Shown here piece by piece: positions 58,851 to 61,119 of a stretch of DNA of 61,119 nt. The notes below the pieces were generated by a model. That model was not told where the DNA came from. It was given only the letters and a program-made list of their open reading frames with translations, and made no database searches. A program made the translations under genes and the position numbers. Source of the DNA: Micromonospora trifolii (GTDB lineage Bacteria; Actinomycetota; Actinomycetes; Mycobacteriales; Micromonosporaceae); the NCBI RefSeq assembly GCF_022229005.1, contig NZ_JAKKFD010000049.1:1-61119 (forward strand), read 5' to 3'. Within the stretch, counting starts at the first letter, position 1. The number at the start of each line of letters is the position of its first letter.

Positions 58851-59683
58851 GCGGTGGTCATCCAACGGTCCCGCAGCGCCACCAGGATGCCCACCGACAC
58901 GACGAGCAGCACCAGGCTGAGCACGATCGCGGACTCCAGGTCCGTCTCCAACGCCAGGTAGACGGCGAGCGGCATGGTCTGCGTCCGACCGGGGTAGTTG
59001 CCGGCGAAGGTGATGGTGGCACCGAACTCGCCGAGCGCCCGCGCCCAGCAGAGCACCGCCCCGGCGGCCAGACCGGGCGCCACCAGCGGCAGCGTGACGT
59101 GGGTGAAGGTGGTCCACCGGCTGGCACCCAACGTCGCCGCGGCCTCCTCGTAGCGGTGGTCGGCGGCACGTAGCGCACCCTCCACGGCGATCACCAGGAA
59201 CGGCATGGCGACGAACGCCTCGGCCAGCACGACACCCGTTGTGGTGAAGGGCAGGGTGATGCCGAACGTGGCGTCGAGCCAGCCGCCGAGCAGGCCACGC
59301 CGACCGAAGACCAGCAACAGCGCCACCCCACCGACCACCGGCGGCAGCACCAGCGGCACGGTGACCAGCGCGCGTACCAGCCGACGGCCGGGAAACTCGA
59401 CCCGGGCCAGCACCCAGGCCAGCGGCACCCCGAGCAGCAGGCAGAGCGCGGTGGCCAGGGTGGCGGTCTGCACCGACAGCCGCAGGGCGGTCAACGCGCC
59501 CGGCTCGGTGAGCCGCTCCGGCAGGGTCGTCCACGGCGCCCGGACCAGCAGCCCCGCCAACGGCAGGACGAGGAACAGCAACCCCAGCCCGGCGGGAATC
59601 AGCAGCGCCAGCGGCACCCGCCCCCGCCGTCGAGGCGTGGCCGGGCGCCCGAGGGGTGCGCGGTGGTCGTGGACCTGCGTCAC
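58847..59683 (-). CDS. modB: Molybdate ABC transporter permease
   Basis: A 278-residue permease with about six helices. The EAA loop is YEEAAATLGASRWTTFTHVTLPLVAPG near residues 180-206, and FGRRGLLGGWLDATFGITLPFTTTGVVLAEAFVAMPF (read in parts) is the ModB/CysTW-type middle region. ARALGEFGATITFAGN is typical of ModB. It overlaps modA by four bases at its start and modC by four at its end. Confidence 0.93.
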   Translation of the reverse strand: MTQVHDHRAPLGRPATPRRRGRVPLALLIPAGLGLLFLVLPLAGLLVRAPWTTLPERLTEPGALTALRLSVQTATLATALCLLLGVPLAWVLARVEFPGRRLVRALVTVPLVLPPVVGGVALLLVFGRRGLLGGWLDATFGITLPFTTTGVVLAEAFVAMPFLVIAVEGALRAADHRYEEAAATLGASRWTTFTHVTLPLVAPGLAAGAVLCWARALGEFGATITFAGNYPGRTQTMPLAVYLALETDLESAIVLSLVLLVVSVGILVALRDRWMTTA

Positions 59684-60495
59684 GGAGCCTGGAACCCCGC
59701 CTCGGCCAGGACCGCCTGCGCCGGCGCCGAGCGGACGTACGCGACGAAGGCCCGAGCGCCGCTCGGATTCGGCGCGTCCTTCAACGCGACGATCGGGTAG
59801 TCGTTGACCGCCCGCGCCGACTCGGGAAACTCCACGCCGGTCACGTCGGCGCTCGCAGCCCGCGTGTCCGTGCGGTAGACCAGCGCCGCGTCGACCTCGC
59901 CGAGCTTCACCTTGGCGAGCGCACCCTTGACGTCGCGCTCCAGGGTGACCGGCGTCAGCGCGACTCCGGCCGCGTCCAGGGCGGTGCGGGCCGCCGCGCC
60001 GCAGGGCACCTGACTGGCGCAGAGCGCCACCTTCACACCCGGTCTGGTCAGGTCGGCCAGGCCGGCCACTGCCTTCGGGTTGCCCCGGGGGACCGCGATC
60101 ACCAGCTGGTTGCGGGCGAAGACGCTCGGCGTGCCGTCGGCGTCGCCGGCCTCGATGACAGTAGTCATGTTCGCGGGGGCGGCCGAGGCGAACACGTCCG
60201 CCGGCGCGCCCTGGGTGATCTGGTTGGCCAGGGCGGAACTGCCGGCGACGTTGAGGGTCACGCGACTGCCCGGGTTGGCGGCCTCGAAGTCCTTCCCGAT
60301 GCGGGTGAACGACTCGGTCAGCGAGGCGGCCGCGAACACGGTCACCGGGCCGGTCACCCGCCCGTCCCCACCGCTGCCGGTTGCCTGGTCGTCGCCCGCG
60401 CCGCAGCCGGTCACCGCCAGGCCGGCCGCCACCAGTACGGCCACCGCCACACGCCTGCCCCGCGCGTTCATCCGCCCGACTGTCCCCGCGGTCAT
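59680..60495 (-). CDS. modA: Molybdate ABC transporter substrate-binding lipoprotein
   Basis: A 271-residue receptor with a lipoprotein signal and lipobox AVTGC near residue 31. The mature protein begins with VTVFAAASLTESF, whose Ser contributes to oxyanion binding in ModA, followed by NVAGSSALANQITQGAPADVFASA near residue 85, another oxyanion-contact segment, and DAALVYRTD near 205. The ATG at 60495 overlaps the stop of the regulator gene (ATGA); an ATG at 60471 would also give a signal peptide. Confidence 0.93.
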   Translation of the reverse strand: MTAGTVGRMNARGRRVAVAVLVAAGLAVTGCGAGDDQATGSGGDGRVTGPVTVFAAASLTESFTRIGKDFEAANPGSRVTLNVAGSSALANQITQGAPADVFASAAPANMTTVIEAGDADGTPSVFARNQLVIAVPRGNPKAVAGLADLTRPGVKVALCASQVPCGAAARTALDAAGVALTPVTLERDVKGALAKVKLGEVDAALVYRTDTRAASADVTGVEFPESARAVNDYPIVALKDAPNPSGARAFVAYVRSAPAQAVLAEAGFQAP

Positions 60496-60914
60496 CCGGC
60501 CGACCGCCCTCGCGCCGGGGTGGGTGCGGCCCGTTCCACCACGACCGTGGTCGACTTGATCACCGCAACGGCCACCGAACCGACCCGCAGGTCGAGCTCG
60601 TCGACGGCCTCCCGGCTCATCAGCGACACGATCCGGAACGGGCCCGCCTGGATGTCCACCTGCGCCATCACCGTGTCCTTACGGACGTCGACGACGATGC
60701 CGCGCAACCGGTTACGGGCCGAGGAGAACTCGGCGCCCGCGTCCGGGTCGGCGGCCTGAGCGCGAGCGAACGCCGCCAGGTCGACGCCGTCGACGACCCG
60801 GTGGCCGTGCTCGTCGCGCCCGGCTGTCAGGCGCCCGGCGTCCACCCAGCGGCGAATGGTGTCGGCGCTGACGCCGAGCAGGTCGGCGGCCTCTCCGATC
60901 CGGTACGTCGTCAC
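60492..60914 (-). CDS. HTH-TOBE regulator of the molybdate operon
   Basis: A 140-residue protein with an excisionase/MerR-like helix-turn-helix (TYRIGEAADLLGVSADTIRRWVDAGRL) at residues 3-30 and a TOBE/MOP domain at about 67-130 (NRLRGIVVDVRKDTVMAQVDIQAGP). This pairing senses molybdate through TOBE and binds DNA through the short HTH, a common actinobacterial alternative to ModE. The GTG start is followed by ACGACG and has TAAGGT at 60921-60926 as a likely -10 box, so the mRNA looks leaderless. It is the first gene of the mod operon. Confidence 0.88.
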   Translation of the reverse strand: MTTYRIGEAADLLGVSADTIRRWVDAGRLTAGRDEHGHRVVDGVDLAAFARAQAADPDAGAEFSSARNRLRGIVVDVRKDTVMAQVDIQAGPFRIVSLMSREAVDELDLRVGSVAVAVIKSTTVVVERAAPTPARGRSAG

Positions 60915-60920
60915 CCGCTC

Positions 60921-61005
60921 ACCTTATCTCCCGCATTTGCGAGCGCGAAAGCCCGACATGGGCAGCAATCGCATGGACAAGTGGGTGACAAGGTCGGCAT
61001 TTGCG
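60921..61005 (-). promoter_or_regulatory. Likely mod operon promoter with GCATTTGCG direct repeats
   Basis: On the minus strand TAAGGT (60921-60926) fits a -10 box seven bases ahead of the GTG start. The plus-strand 9-mer GCATTTGCG occurs at 60933-60941, next to the -35 region, and again at 60997-61005. These could be sites for the HTH-TOBE regulator. The rest of the right edge (61006-61119) shows no gene I can support. Confidence 0.45.
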
Positions 61006-61119
61006 TCTTCCCGTGCTGTCTCAGGACGCCCGCGGCCCGCTCGGGCGCACCCGCAAGATCGTGCTCGAAGCAGGAAGTAGTGGTGTCGGCGTATCGAGGA
61101 GGCCACTACATCCAGGTTC

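Noticed and set aside
60924..61106. Small minus-strand open frame at the right edge
   Set aside because: It overlaps the mod promoter region, is Arg/Cys-rich, and has no ribosome binding site or recognisable domain.
60915..61119. Molybdenum-cofactor riboswitch upstream of the mod operon
   Set aside because: The predicted -10 box is only a few bases from the start codon, leaving no leader for an aptamer, and no conserved hairpin set was seen.
1..61119. CRISPR arrays, rRNA or tRNA genes
   Set aside because: No regularly spaced repeats, no rRNA-like conserved blocks and no cloverleaf-like segments were noticed on reading; a covariance-model scan would be needed to exclude a tRNA formally.

Overview
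The window is high-GC actinobacterial DNA, most likely from a Micromonospora-like organism. Third codon positions are almost always G or C, GTG starts are common, genes are often coupled by ATGA or GTGA overlaps, and there is a DtxR/IdeR-type iron box and a SAV_2177-type methyltransferase gene. It reads as chromosomal arm or accessory sequence: many short operons, each with its own local regulator. No rRNA, tRNA or CRISPR array was seen.

Left part (1-10.6 kb): a complete iron-acquisition locus. A near-perfect iron box at 3173-3191 lies between a leftward ferric-siderophore ABC importer (permease, permease, ATPase) and a rightward operon. The rightward operon encodes a lipoprotein binding protein, a siderophore-interacting flavoreductase and desABCD for a desferrioxamine-type hydroxamate. 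Binding protein, permeases and ATPase bring the ferric siderophore in, the flavoreductase releases the iron, and DesA to DesD make the siderophore.

10.6-19.2 kb: short regulator/target sets. They are MarR with an FMN reductase (paired operator-like sites), SDR with LysR, an ECF41-type sigma factor coupled to an FAD oxidoreductase, an MFS exporter, a GNAT enzyme and a secreted fasciclin protein. Several convergent pairs share clear hairpin terminators.

19.2-29.7 kb: a LacI-controlled catabolic cluster of unknown substrate. LacI and a phosphotransferase run left. Running right are two cupins, an NMT1-type ABC importer, a Gfo/Idh/MocA dehydrogenase, a DUF993 aldolase-like protein, a TIM-barrel isomerase and a permease. 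LacI-type operators sit on both rightward promoters.

29.6-33.4 kb: an island of about 3.7 kb inserted in the 3' end of that permease gene. It is bounded by an 18-bp direct repeat, with the displaced permease 3' end left beyond it. It holds a damaged IS with 24-bp inverted repeats, a pentapeptide/DinB-like gene, a ThDP enzyme and a DUF302-like gene.

33.4-43.6 kb: secreted proteins. A subtilase faces a serpin tail to tail, followed by an alpha/beta hydrolase, an SDR, a 21-bp-arm perfect palindrome and a giant ThuA/sugar-dehydrogenase/PKD/CBM protein behind a perfect LacI-type operator. 43.7-48.1 kb: a methyltransferase, a haloacetate-dehalogenase-like hydrolase, an unknown protein, and a TetX-like monooxygenase divergent from TetR over a 42-bp dyad.

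48.1-53.2 kb: the most unusual locus. A PP2C-like phosphatase, a small Trypco1-type protein and a 1,255-residue trypsin/P-loop NTPase form a candidate conflict or signalling system. 53.2-61 kb: an FAD oxidoreductase, a GT-C-like membrane protein, EVE-like and GNAT proteins, an orphan Phd-type antitoxin, and a molybdate importer (modA, modB, modC) led by an HTH-TOBE regulator.
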